Part shown: piece by piece, positions 53,081-64,000 of the stretch | Layout of the letters: each line of letters opens with the position of its first letter | Position numbering within the stretch: position 1 is the stretch's first letter | NCBI RefSeq assembly: GCF_018812025.1 | Contig: NC_063050.1 | Coordinates: forward strand, 5,092,547 to 5,156,546 | DNA length: 64,000 nt | From: Megalobrama amblycephala | Lineage: Eukaryota > Chordata > Actinopteri > Cypriniformes > Xenocyprididae | Reading direction: 5' to 3' | Notes under the pieces: model-generated | What the model saw: the letters and a program-made list of their open reading frames with translations, nothing else | Databases searched by the model: none | Told to the model about the DNA's origin: nothing | Position numbers and translations under genes: made by a program

Positions 53081-53344
53081 AAGGTGAACTGCTGTGCCAC
53101 TAATGGCATTAAACAGAATTGCATTTAGTTTGTTTGAGAGGCTCAAATTGCCTGGACATAATAACACCCGATTGACTAATGGCTTTATTTTGGGGAACTT
53201 TCGGTTAGTCTCCGACCAATGGCATAAGGGAAAAGTGTCTTTATTGATGACACTCAATGAATTGTTAAAAACGCTTCTGATGGTGAACAGGCTGTTTAAT
53301 TGTGAAAGCATATGTAATGGAGGCCAGCTTGTAAGAGCTGTGTG
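53081..53344. other. Unassigned sequence
   Basis: Frames exist on both strands but no domain is recognised. The nature of this stretch is unclear. Confidence 0.35.
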
Positions 53345-53487
53345 AGTAAACCTCACTCCCCTGGCCTCAAGAGATGTGTTAGAGACTGTGGTCTTTAGCG
53401 TCCTTGTTAGTGTGCCCACCTTCCATGCCAGAAACGCTCATTTGAATCCCACTCGGAGCAGTGCGAGTAGAACTGGAGGGGTTACAC
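53345..53487 (+). mobile_element. Probable tRNA-derived SINE head, degenerate
   Basis: TTTAGCGTCCTTGTTAGTGTG resembles an A-box region and, 40 bp on, TTTGAATCCCACTC resembles a decayed B box (GGTTCGAATCCC). This order and spacing fit a tRNA-derived SINE head. No clear target duplication. Confidence 0.45.
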
Positions 53488-54640
53488 ATACAGTAGGCCT
53501 AATTATTATTAAAAAATAGAAAGTCTTATTTATATAACACATTTCTTTTTTTCAATGTGTTTGACAAAAATAGGCATAAAGATACACCATGAACAAAACA
53601 ATGAAGCAAAGTTAAAAGGGTATAATTCACCAATGGGAAGATGGTCTTTTAGTAACATTTTGGTGTCTGTGCAGTGGAAAGGTGAAAAAACTTAAACTGA
53701 CCTGTAGTTTTAACAAAAGCCCTGGAGCTGGCAGAAAATGACGTTTTGCACCACATAACAGACTTTTGGATGATGAACTCAAGTAATTGTGGGAAACAAA
53801 CCACACAATAAAACACTTTGAACAATTAACACGTACCATTGGTTGCACAGTTCACTTGGCAAGGTTTGCACCGCTTCCTCATTCCCTTCTCTCTTTCCTC
53901 ACCACTAGATCACCTGAAGTTCACCTAAATATCCAACATATGTAATGTTCTGTGTGAATTAAAGTGATTTGATATCTCATGTTTGCTGTCATTTGAGTGT
54001 TTTTGTGGTCTTACAGTTTTACAGGAGTAAAAAAAAAAAAATTAACATAAAAATCTTTGAATTCAAAAAAGTACTTCATAGCTTCAAAGCTTCATAGGAG
54101 CAGGGAATTGGCAGACATTTTGGATCTTTGGTAAATGTGAAAACAGCTGCTGGAGGATTTTTCCAAGATTGCTACAAATGGACTTTGATACGCAGAGGAG
54201 GAGCTTGAAAATCAGATATTCAAGACGTGTTTGTGTCATCAAAGACTGAAGAATACAAACGGTGAGTTACTGTTTTATTCTCCAGTGTTTAACATAGACA
54301 GTCTGGGCATTCATGTTCTTACAATTTTTAACATATTTTTAGATCAAAAACCAATCTCTGCAGCTGTGACCCTACTGAGGAGAGATGGAGAACATGGCAG
54401 TATGTTTATTGGTTTCTTTCATTGTGTCAGTCACATTTTTTGGGACGATTCCACCTTCGTTTCAGTGTGATGTTGATCTCTTTCTCTATGTCTCTTGTAG
54501 ATGATGGTGTTTTTGGTGGCTCTTCTCCCTGGTGTATTGGGCAGTGACTGTACATTAATGCCATTCGACTGTTCTGATGTCTACAACTCAGGAGAAACAG
54601 TCAGTGGGATTTACTCCATCTATCCAGCAGGTGATGCTCC
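53488..54640 (+). repeat. Inverted duplication, right arm (partner 47831-48930)
   Basis: See the left arm. The arm carries the upstream region, 5' untranslated exon and exons 1-2 of the truncated MFAP4-like copy. Confidence 0.9.
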
Positions 54641-54878
54641 TGTCTGGGTTTACTGTCACATGATCTCAGGTGGGAAAGATGAAGACAACGGAGGATGGAC
54701 GGTACGAATGTGACTGTAGATCATTAAACACACATCAGAACATACATTATGAACCATATCTTCTATATAAACCCATCACGGTTGATTCAGAGGAGAATGG
54801 ACAGCAGTGTGAATTTCTATCAGCCGTGGAATCAGTACAAGAGAGGATTTGGGAATGTGGAGAGTGAATACTGGCTGG
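54394..54878 (+). pseudogene. MFAP4-like pseudogene truncated after exon 3
   Basis: Exon 1 (ATGGCA, 54394-54399), exon 2 (54501-54701; MMVFLVALLPGVLGSDC, MPFDCSDVYNSGETVSG, YPAGDAPVWVYC, GGWT) and exon 3 (54782-54878; RRMDSSVNFYQPWNQY, ESEYWLG) are present. A 5' exon ends near 54260 with a GTGAGT donor. Exon 2 is open and has a good signal peptide. The intron 2 acceptor is GG instead of AG (CATCACGG against CATCACAG in the intact gene), and exons 4 and 5 are missing: after the exon 3 donor the sequence is unrelated. It cannot encode a fibrinogen domain. Confidence 0.92.
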
Positions 54879-54884
54879 GTAAGA

Positions 54885-55541
54885 TCTGTCTGTTTTTGTT
54901 GTCTGAGTTTCTCAATCCACCACGGTTTTCAGTATTTTGTATCACACTGTGAAGTCTAAAGACTTCAGTATTTTTAAGCTGTTTTGAACATTGTAATCAG
55001 TAGGTAAGATTTTAAAACAGTTTCAACGCAAAATCAATATTTCATGTCAACATTTATGTGGTGATAAGCCATGTAATCAGTGGTATGACTCTTAAATGTC
55101 TGTCTTGGCTCAAAGCTGCTTGTTAAGAACGTTTTTTTCTTTGCGGAAGCTTTTCAAGTGCACTGTTAGACCTTGCTGTAGAAAAATCGCCAAAATCTGA
55201 CAGTGACAAACCATTTTCCATTAAAATAGTAATATACTGTAGAAATACAGTAATATTTGTCATCTTCGAGAAAATAGCCTACAGGAATATACTGTGAGTT
55301 AACATCGCTCAAAGTTGACACTCAGAGGCTGTGTTCTAAATCACACCCTATACCCTCATTCACTATTCCCTACATTAGTTCACTAATATAGTCCACTTGA
55401 CAGAGTGAATGAAAAGAAGTGAGTGAATTCAGACACTGATGAACACCTGATAAACAGAATCACTGAAGGACAGAGAAACAAGAACAGAAAAAAGAAGACA
55501 AGCAGAAACACAAGTACTACAACTGACTTCAGCCACACTGA
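54885..55541. other. Unassigned flank of the truncated copy
   Basis: No gene. The last 110 bp (55435-55540) match the dispersed repeat at 27040-27195. Confidence 0.45.
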
Positions 55542-55549
55542 GTGTGAAA

Positions 55550-56515
55550 TAGGGCTGGGCGATATGGCAAAAAAATAAAATCTCGATTTTTCAGAACAAT
55601 TGACCGATTCACGGTTTCGATTTAGATTTTTTTTCCCGGTTTAACTAGTCACCTTAAAAACGTAACTACAATATCAATATGATTTAAGTAACGTTCTCTT
55701 TATTAGCAATCTGGTTAAAATAAAAAATTCAGTTCCAAGTGAAGCACACATGAAGTGATCAACATGGTGTAAATGTAAAACAATTTGTTAAATATCTTTG
55801 CAGAAATATGCCTGAAATATGAAGACAAATGTTGTACAAACTTATCTTAAACACATCCTACTCAGAAATAATATAAGAAAATGCTTAATATTTCTTAGCC
55901 AAAAATAGCAATAAATAACCCCAGTAATAGGCTATTATTAACAGCAAATGCTTAGTAAAAACAGAAAACAACAGCAGCTTTCAGCCTGTCACCATCATGC
56001 AAACATGAAATGCCAAACAGGTTTACAGGTTTTTGCATTTCATTGCACTATTTGTCCTATTGTTTTTATGTTTGGCGGATATGTTTAGGTGTTGCACTTG
56101 TCTCATGTCTTTTGCAGCGTCTCACCCATGAAATGGCATTGTAAAAACACGGCGGTCAAGTTAAAAATAAAAAAGCTCAACTTGTGTTTAATAACTTTGC
56201 CTTTTTTTCTCATTCCACTGCCTGCATCTCATTTTTATAACGCAATAACAGATTTCTGAATGAACAGCCGCTTAAGCACAGTGATGTGTTCTACGTTCAG
56301 AGCATCACATGAGAGCGGTTAATCAGGCGCGATCATGAGGTCAGATCATTTTATTCTCCTAATACGATTATCATTGTTGTATTGTCAACATGTTTAATTG
56401 AACGCTTGCTAACATTTTTATTCAAAATCGCGATTTCTCGATTCCAAAAATAATAAAATCGAGGCAAAACTAAAATTTGAAATAATCGAAAAAATTGAAA
56501 AACCGCCCAGCCCTA
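55550..56515. mobile_element. Non-autonomous hAT element, 966 bp
   Basis: Ends TAGGGCTGGGCGATATGG and ACCGCCCAGCCCTA are inverted, and GTGTGAAA is duplicated on both sides (55542-55549 and 56516-56523). CGATTT-type words lie in inverted orientation near both ends. No transposase frame. Confidence 0.93.
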
Positions 56516-56575
56516 GTGTGAAACCAGTTTACAAATCAGTTTGACATTATTCCTTTTGTCACAGAGACGAGCTCC

Positions 56576-57360
56576 GTGGTTCCCTCCTCTGGCTATCGGA
56601 GGGAGCTGCAGGGCTTGCAGCTCACCACTCCCGCAGCGTCTCCACCGCCCGCCGCGACCGCCATTACATACGCAGTAGGGACGTTGCCGCCAACTAATCC
56701 CCGCCTCTCTCTGCCTGAAAAAGTCAACGGAGCCCCAGCAAAGTGCAAGGGATTCATTCTCCAGTGTTCCCTCTTCATCAATCAGCAGCCTGCCCTGTTT
56801 AGTACTGATGCCTGTAAGATCGCTCTAATTTGTTCATTGTTTACGGGGAGAGCGCTAGACTGGATTACAGCGGTATGGGGAGATGATGGATCTGCTTTCC
56901 CTTCGTATGAGTATTTCTTGCAGAGATTCAGGGAGGTGTTCGATCATCCTGGTGATGGCAAGGGGGGTGGCGATCGCCTCATAGAACTCACTCAAGGTTG
57001 GAGAATGGCGGCTGAGTATGCTTTGGCTTTCCGTACACTTACTGCACAGACCGACTGGTGAGTGACATGCTCAAAGTATGTTTCAGAAGAGGACTGTCTC
57101 ATGTATTACAAACTGAACTCGCCTGCCGAGATGAAGGGAAAAGTCTGGAACAGTTTATTGAACTCGCCATTCATGTCGATAACCTCATTCGTTCCTCCAG
57201 CAGCTGACCCTGAGTCCAGTGACCCCATGCAAATCAACACTTACCGTCTGTCTGAGGAAGAGAGAGGTCGCCGCATAGTCCATCATCTGTGTCTGTACTG
57301 TGGCAGCCCTGGTCATATGAGAAACAACTGCCCGGTGCGTTCTCGCCCTGAAACCCCATG
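56576..57360 (+). pseudogene. Gypsy 3 gag with CCHC zinc knuckle
   Basis: The capsid-like part reads CKGFILQCSLFINQQP, ALICSLFTGRALDWITAVW and YFLQRFREVFDHP. A stop at 57059 and a frame change follow. The LQTELACRDEGKSLEQFIEL region is readable only in another frame, and the frame returns for DPMQINTYRLSEEERGRR and the zinc knuckle CLYCGSPGHMRNNC near 57293. Two compensating shifts are therefore present. Confidence 0.88.
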
Positions 57361-58146
57361 TTCGGTGAGTGATTCCAAACCCCATTACTCCTCAGAAATG
57401 TGTGTTTCTGTGCCCATCAAACTGGTGTTTAATGGCGTTCATCTGGAGACCTCTGCGTTACTGGGTTCCGGGGCTGCGGGAAACTTCATATCCCAAAGCT
57501 ATGCTGATCAGCAGAAAATCCCATTAATCGAATGTCTCTCTTCTCTCACAGTGGAAGCCATAGACGGGCGCTCTCTGGGCTCAGGAAGCATTAACACCAT
57601 TACACAACCTCTAACCATGCAGATTGGCATCTTTCACACAGAACGCATCCAATTTCATGTCCTGCCTACATCCACCTCCTCTGTCATTCTGGGGTTACCG
57701 TGGCTCCGCACTCATAACCCACACATCTGTTGGAGAGAAGGTCAAATCATCCACTGGAACAAACACTGCCTATCCAAGTGTCTGCCTCAATCACCTCCCT
57801 TATGTATCAGAACCATCCAGGCCACCGAACCCACTGTAGTCACCACTGAACCCGCCACAGAGACTCCCTCTGGCTTACAACTCCCCAGCGAATACCAAGA
57901 TCTGGCAGTAGCCTTCAGCATGGTACGTGCGTCTCAATTACCTCCTCACCGTCCTCACGACTGTGCCATAGATCTAATTCCAGGAACATCACCGCCCAAG
58001 GGTAGCATCTTCCCGTTATCTCAACCTGAATCTGAGTCTATGAAGAAGTATATCGAGGAGGACCTGGCCAAGGGTTTTATACGACCATCTACTTCACCTG
58101 CATCTGCTGGTTTCTTCTTCGTGGGGAAGAAGGACGGGGGTCTAGA
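57361..58146 (+). pseudogene. Gypsy 3 aspartic protease and RT N-terminus
   Basis: The protease region shows LETSALLGSGAAGNFI and VILGLPWLRTHNP. The catalytic triplet should be DSG but is GSG here, so the active-site Asp is lost. The frame continues into LPPHRPHDCAIDLIPG and [20 protein letters not shown], then breaks at about 58146. Confidence 0.88.
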
Positions 58147-59637
58147 AAAAACGGGGCGAGGACGGGGGACGAGAAAAAAGTAGCCACCATCCTGAACTGG
58201 CCGCGTCCCAATTCACTCAAAGAACTACAACGATTTCTGGGGTTCGCCAACTTCTACCGCTGGTTCATCCGAAATTTCAGTACCATAGCCTGTCCGCTTA
58301 CCAGCATGGTGAAGAAGGGGCAAAACCGACTCAAGTGGTCTCCACCTGCCACTAATGCCTTCCGGGACCTGAAAGAGTGCTTCACCTCGGCTCCCATTCT
58401 TCACCATCCAGACCCCTCTCTCCCGTTCGTCGTTGAAGTGGATGCATCCAACACTGGTCTCGGGGTTATACTCTCTCAAAGGCAGGGTAATCCATCTAAA
58501 CTCTACCCTTGTGCATATAATTTCAGGAAGTTCACATCTGCAGAATGCAACTACGATGTCGGGGATCGGGAACTACTGGCCATAAAAACCGCCTTCGAGG
58601 AGTGGCACCACTGGCTTGAGGGGGCTACACATCCTTTCATTGTCTTGACTGACCACAAAAACTTAGAGTACCTACAAACTGCCAAGAGACTCAACTCACG
58701 TCAAGCCCACTGGTTCCTGTTCTTCTTTCGATTTCATTTCACTGTCACCTACCGTCCTGGATCCAAAAACATCAAAGCAGATGCTCTGTCACGGCAATTC
58801 AAAGGTGAGAACCAAATTCAAAGCCATGATACCGTAATACCTGCCTCTCTTGTTGTTGCACCTATACAGTGGGATATTATGATGGAACTGGAACAGGCCA
58901 ATGCTGGAAACGAGACACCTCCTGACTGTCCCCCAGAGAGAACCTTTGTGCCCATGGACTTCCGCAACCGCATTCTGGAGATGGTACACAATTCCCCCTC
59001 TTCTGGTCATCCGGGTATTACAGCAACCACTCAACTTGTTCTGAATCGGTTCTGGAAGCCATCTCTTTCCAAGGATACAACTCACTTTGTCAATTCATGC
59101 CAAGTCTGCCAAAGAAATAAACCCTCAAATCAAATCCCCACTGGCTTGCTGCAACCTCTACCACTTCCACAATGCCCCTGGTCCCACATCGCCGTGGACT
59201 TTGTCACGGACCTGCCTATCTCGAACGGATACACCACCATTCTCACCATGGTGGACCGGTTTTCCAAGGCATGCCGTCTCATTACCCTCGTCAAGCTACC
59301 CACGGCCATGCAAACCGCCGAACAACTTTGCAACTGGGTCTTCCGTATATATGGTCTACCAGAGAACATTGTGTCTGACCGGGGCCCCCAATTCACCTCT
59401 CGCCCCTGGGCAGCATTCTGTCAAGTGCTCAACATCATTGTCAGCCTCACCTCCGGCTATCACCCACAATCCAATGGTCTAACAGAACGTCTAAACCAAG
59501 AACTCACCCGCTTTCTCCGATCCTACTGCAATCAAAACCAAAAAGACTGGTCCCGATACCTGCTGTGGGCCGAATACGCCCAGAATTCCCTGCGCAAGCC
59601 ATCCACCGGAGTAACCCCATTCCAGTGCAAAACAATC
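58147..59637 (+). pseudogene. Gypsy 3 RT end, RNase H and integrase
   Basis: After the deletion junction the frame reads [20 protein letters not shown] (end of RT), then RNase H ([42 protein letters not shown]). The integrase zinc-binding region follows ([12 protein letters not shown]), then the catalytic core ([48 protein letters not shown]). DDE residues are visible. The frame is open for 455 codons from 58306 yet lacks the RT palm with its YxDD box, so no functional polymerase can be made. Confidence 0.92.
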
Positions 59638-59899
59638 TCCTTATTTTTAGCATTATCATTATTTTTTCTGTAACTCTGACTGCATGTTCTGAAAAAATTG
59701 AGAAATAATATTTCATAAAAATGTTTAAAAATGCCAGAGAAGTACATGCTGTCTTTAAATGCATGAAAAAAAAAAAAATCATAAAGCTGTCATTTGTATT
59801 CATAAAGTCAATGTGTAATATAATGTGGTGTACGGTTAACCGTACATTTTAAGACATTTTAGAATGACCCGAATTCAAATAGACCTACTATTTATAAAA
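59638..59899. other. Unassigned sequence with a perfect palindrome
   Basis: The AT-rich stretch between gypsy 3 and the next LINE contains TGTACGGTTAACCGTACA (59829-59846), an 18-bp perfect palindrome, and a poly(A) tract at 59766-59778. Confidence 0.6.
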
Positions 59900-59984
59900 C
59901 CATAATATCAACCTGCACAAAAAAACCCAAAACAAACAAATATGGTTTCTGTAAAATCCATTATCATATTTAAAGTGATTTTTT

Positions 59985-62560
59985 TTAAGGAACACTTCTG
60001 CATGCTAGATTTTTTGTAAGAAGACCACAGATGGGCTGTATAGAGTGGTGTACAGTAAGCTTTAAACAGAGCCACTTTAACTCGAGTAGAACAGTAACTA
60101 AACTTACGTGCTATGGTGTTTGCCTGTGCATATAACACTGTCTGTATATGTCATCATCATCATTCATATCATCTGCAATACAATGACCAAGGTATTTAAT
60201 CTTTTTACAGACCTCAAGGCAATTATTGGCTAGCGTGAACACAGGAAAATTAAGCAATTTATCTTGTTTCGTTCTGCATATTAAAACAGCACTTTTGCTG
60301 GAATTGTATTTTATATCAAATTCCACCCCATAATCAGAGCATATATTAAGAAGCTCCTGCTGCCCAGCACTACTCGGACTAAAAGTAACAAGGTCATCTG
60401 CATACATAAGATGATTCACCAGCATGCCACCAATCATACAGCCAGTGTTGCATCCATTAAGTCTCCTTGACAGTTCATCCATATATATATTAAATAAGAC
60501 AGGGGACAAGATTCCTCCCTGCCTAACACCATTGGACACTCTAAAGGGGGCAGATATGCTACCCCCCATTTGATATGCATCTGCTGGTGGGCATACCAAT
60601 AGGCAAGAACCCTCACAATATACCCAGGGACTCCCCTTTGTTTTAGCTTAATAAAAAGCTGTTTGTGATTCACTCGATCAAATGCTTTGGAGGCATCAAT
60701 AAAACACATGAGAATAGTGGAATTTTTAGACTTATACAAATTCACTATTTCCTTGAGAGCATAAATACACATGTCTGTGCCATGGTTTGGCTTAAATCCA
60801 AACTGATTATCCAGGGAAGAGATATACCCACTCACTCTATCAAGGAGGATTCTTTCCATTACCTTGGATAAAATACTGGCCAATGCTATAGGTCTATAAT
60901 TATCCAGGCAGCCAACTTTTCCAGCTTTGTCCATAATAACTGGGACAAGCAGAATAGATAACATTGAATCTGGAAGTATGCCATGGATCAACAAACCAGT
61001 AAAGTTGATTGCTAAGAGGGAAACAAGCCTAAGACTGGCATTTTTCAGATGCTCTGCAGTTACTGAATCCATACCACATGCTTTATTGTTAGGTCATTTC
61101 CATATGGCACCAAATACCTCATGTGTCAGAATACTTATTGATTCATTACTAATAGCAGAGTCCTCCACATGTGGATCATGTTTTAAACATTTAAAGAGGG
61201 AGCTATAGTGCTGTCTCCATATTTCAACAACATTATCTTTTCCGGAGACTCCTTCAACAGTACAAGGAAGGGAAGATTTACAGTTATTGAGGGACCTCAC
61301 CTCCTTCCAAAAGTCAGTAATATTGTTGCTCATCATTTTACTGGCCATAGAGTCAGCCCTCATGGCTTGCTCATTTCTAGATATAAAACGAACAGCATAC
61401 TTATATCTGGCATTGGCAAGCTTTTTATTCTCAAGCTCAGGGCCCTGCCTAGGTTTCCCAGCCAGGGCCCAAAGCTTGTAAGCTTCCCAAGCTTCAGTGT
61501 GATATGGTGCTACATGCTCATTCCATCCTGGTCTAATATTATAGGCCCTGTTTCTCCTGTGTTTTTGAAGAGGTTTACCACCCTCCAACAGAGCAGCCAC
61601 AACATCATCATACATGACACATAGAGTACTCTTGTGCTCCTCAATCTGACAGTTGACATCCTTACACATAATAGCTTCTCTGGGCAGATAAACATTACTT
61701 AGATAATGGTCTGTATTAGTATAATAAGCCAAAAGATCCTCTTCAGAAAGAGTTGACCAGTCTAATTTAGTACTCACATTACCACTGATAGCATTGTCGT
61801 TGCTGACTGTAGATGGTAATTCTTCAATGTTAATTGTGAGGGCCAAAGGTATATGATCTATTGTTGTGACCCCATACTTAATACCCATATTCTCTATGGC
61901 TGCATGCCCATCAGCTGTACTAAGACAATGGTCAAGCCATGATGTTGAGTGCCAGGCTTCACTTATGTATGTATAACTGTCTGCAGGCAACAGTACTCTA
62001 CTTGATAGAGTGAAGTTATTATCTTCACTGAAGCAGATCAGATGCTTATAGCAAATAATGAGTTACTGTCATTGATATCAGCATTCATATCCCCAACAAC
62101 ATATACACTGCAGATGCTATTGTCTTGAATAAAAGCATTCATAAAAGCCAGTCTATTTAGATATTCAACCTCATTCTCACTAGACTCATATGGAGTATAA
62201 ACATTTAAAATGACAAAATTATTACATTTATAAGTATATTGTATACCAATACACCAGTCAACATCAAGCCTGATCGGTTTTATCACAGCATCAAGCTTTT
62301 TATCCCAGAGCACAGCCACCCCACCTGGGATTCTGCCTCTGACTATAGCCTTGCTAAGATCAGTCGTTGACTCTCCCACTCCAAGAAAGTTTTCATTAAG
62401 AGTGTTCAGTTTCTCTAAATCTTGTTTAGCAATAAAAGTCTCTTGCAAACATAAAATGTCACATTCGGCGAGCAAACTGTCCACCACAGAACGTCGAGCT
62501 TTATCCCCTGCACTCTGTCCCAGGCGCAGGCCACGGCAGTTGTAAGACAGTACCCGAATT
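59985..62560 (-). pseudogene. Non-LTR retrotransposon (I/Nimb-like) endonuclease-RT, broken
   Basis: Reading leftward from 62555: VLSYNCRGLRLGQSAGDKAR, ECDILCLQETF, GGVAVLWDKKLDA, VILNVYTPYES and VVGDMNADI form an APE-type endonuclease. A linker follows (61094-61990), then the RT with DNYRPIALASILSKVMER, QFGFKPNHGTDMCIYALK, FIDASKAFDRVNH, NGVRQGGILSPVLFNIYM and the catalytic YADD in HLMYADDLVTFSP near 60390, and a C-terminal ARKFSYCSTRVKVALFKAY. Frameshifts near 62035, 60580 and 60135 and an in-frame TGA at about 61080 disable it. Wording resembles the Nimb/I group of fish LINEs, but the clade call is from memory. The 3' end is cut near 59985. Confidence 0.85.
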
Positions 62561-63253
62561 TACATTTTCATGCCGACGGGTCAACACCAGAGTGCCCATT
62601 AGCCTCCCTTTCGGACGGCACACGACAAAAACCAACAACACTGGTCACTAAATGATGTCAGTCGCTGAACATTATGCAGTATTATGTTAATTTAGCGATA
62701 GATCAATCTGCTTTGAAAGAATAACCAGTGGAGGAAAATATCCAACATAAATTTTAGTTTCGCTTTTTCTTTGCACGAAAATCGCTTAAGAAGATGTCGT
62801 CCTTACACAGTTTTGACAGCTGAATGTGAAATTCATGTGGAACTTTAACAATGTAAGTTTTCATGTTTTTTTTAAGAATATAAATAAATAAAGCTCGCTT
62901 TTGTGTTTACCAATATTTGTATTTCTGTTTATGGAAAACAACCTGATATTAATGCGGAAGTAAATACGCTAAATCCATTAGGCCTACTGTGATTATTATG
63001 ATGTTTTTTTATTATTATTTATTGGGTTATTAATATAATTATTAGATTGTTAGTGAGTTTCTAAAGCCTGTTGTTTGAGTTTGACTGATCATGTTCAGTG
63101 TTACACAGGAATTATTTATAATGTTTCTTATTTGATATTTTTATCATATAAGATCCCTCAGACATGTTTGAATGTTTAGTAATGTTTTACTGCTTAAGAA
63201 AGTGTTTTATCTCTGTATAAATATCTGATTATTATCCTGACCTGAACATCATC
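62561..63253. other. Possible LINE 5' region and AT-rich spacer
   Basis: The first 120 bp or so may be the LINE 5' UTR, since GC-richer sequence continues past the endonuclease start. The remainder is AT-rich with no recognised feature. Confidence 0.4.
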
Positions 63254-63542
63254 ACTTGGGTAAAGTTGGTTTTATATTCGCACATTCGGACATCCGTATT
63301 CAATAGCCTTGTTAATCACACTACATTGGACATTCAGTGGACATTCACAAGTAAATATGCCATTAAAACAATACTTGCCTATTTTGATCGACTGTGAAAA
63401 ATGTTGTAAGTTGACAATCGTTGGTTGTCAATATCATGTTGCTGCTTAAAATTCGCAAACATTAATTTATTGCACATTTATTGGAAAGCCTGAATTTATC
63501 AGAAGTCCGAATGTGCGAATATAAAACCAACTTTACCAAAGT
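63254..63542 (-). mobile_element. MITE with 9-bp target duplication, copy 3 (inverted)
   Basis: This 289-bp copy lies in the opposite orientation to copies 1 and 2. Ends are ACTTGGGTAAAGTTGG and CCAACTTTACCAAAGT (one mismatch). AACATCATC flanks it at 63245-63253 and 63543-63551. Its length equals copy 1. Confidence 0.95.
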
Positions 63543-63551
63543 AACATCATC

Positions 63552-64000
63552 CATCTCTTCTGTTTCTCATCAGGTTCAGATGCTTGAATCTTCTGCTGCT
63601 GTTGTGTTTGATACATTATAGCGGTCAGTGTCATTTTTGTTGATAAATTGTAACAATCTTTGATTTTCAGTTCCATGTTGATCTAGACGATTGTTTATAT
63701 TTTGCACATGACTTGACGTGAAATAATGAATGTGTATTTTGAAGTGTATCTCTGTGTTCTTTAGTCTTTTTCTTTCATGTGGTGTCAATATACAATATAC
63801 TAAATTGGTTTATCTTGTTGTTATTATTAAATTAATATTAAGCTGCATTTGGATCCTGCTCTCTCATGTCTCACGTTACAGATTCAAATGAATCAAATCA
63901 AATCTACAGCCAGAGATAAAGTCAGATTATCAGGTCAAGTCTGAGTCAGAAAGATCTGATTGAAGCGGATCATTGGGTTCTTTCTGATTGGTTGATTTGG
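63552..64000. other. No feature recognised
   Basis: The AT-rich terminal stretch has no domain-bearing frame, RNA gene or repeat that I can identify. Confidence 0.45.

Larger units (their letters stand above)
56530..59637 (+). mobile_element. Ty3/gypsy retrotransposon 3 (plus strand, no LTRs)
   Basis: Gag, nucleocapsid, protease, the start of RT, RNase H and integrase are present in order. No LTR was found at either side, and the copy ends abruptly at 59637 inside the integrase C-terminal region (TPFQC). The RT core is deleted at about 58146. It is a different lineage from gypsy 1 and 2, judging from its sequence. Confidence 0.9.

Noticed and set aside
59504..59803. Minus-strand frame at the gypsy 3 end
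   Set aside because: It spans the abrupt end of the integrase and AT-rich DNA and has no homology.

Overview
The window looks like nuclear DNA of a teleost fish, most likely a cyprinid. The evidence is spliced genes with GT-AG introns, a microfibril-associated glycoprotein 4 (MFAP4)-like gene family, an Angel-type miniature element, L2-type and Nimb-like LINEs, Ty3/gypsy, piggyBac, hAT, Tc1 and IS630/ISRm11-type transposons, a 5S-rRNA-derived SINE and tRNA-derived SINEs. The window is AT-rich, and only one protein gene in it looks intact.

Host genes. One complete five-coding-exon MFAP4-like gene lies at 27940-29006 (+), with a TATA box and polyadenylation signals. Four broken relatives surround it: one exon at 16488-16575 (-), a 5' fragment at 47831-48176 (-), a five-exon pseudogene at 50854-52479 (+) carrying a premature stop and a SINE at its last splice acceptor, and a three-exon truncated copy at 54394-54878 (+). 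Two of these sit in an inverted duplication of about 1.1 kb (47831-48930 and 53488-54640), and a direct duplication links about 23.97-24.7 kb with 49.18-49.87 kb. A last exon that reads as the C-terminus of the prolyl isomerase Pin1 lies at 23861-23968 (-), exactly at the edge of that direct duplication.

Transposon layout. 1-9.1 kb: one L2-like LINE split by about 5.2 kb of nested repeats, including a candidate inverted-repeat element with a THAP-domain remnant and a second TIR element inside it. 11.36-15.6 kb: a gypsy element on the minus strand with both LTRs, the left one split by a piggyBac element at TTAA. 16-20 kb: a tRNA-derived SINE, an MFAP4 exon, a MITE and a second gypsy copy. 19.9-23.2 kb: a second piggyBac relative carrying an inserted 2.2 kb TIR element and a solo LTR. 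29.66-36.35 kb: a very large palindrome whose right arm was later hit by at least four elements. 37.19-46.78 kb: three nested ISRm11-type elements, with the pre-insertion site preserved near 9.75 kb. 55.5-63.5 kb: a hAT element, a third gypsy copy with its RT core deleted, a Nimb-like LINE (-) and a MITE.

Several insertions can be dated relative to one another from the sequence alone, because target duplications and uninterrupted homologues are both present. No coherent new multi-gene system was found. The most unusual items are the big palindrome, the 9-bp-TSD MITE family, the nested ISRm11 stack with its empty site, and a 99-bp templated filler insertion inside a gypsy gag.
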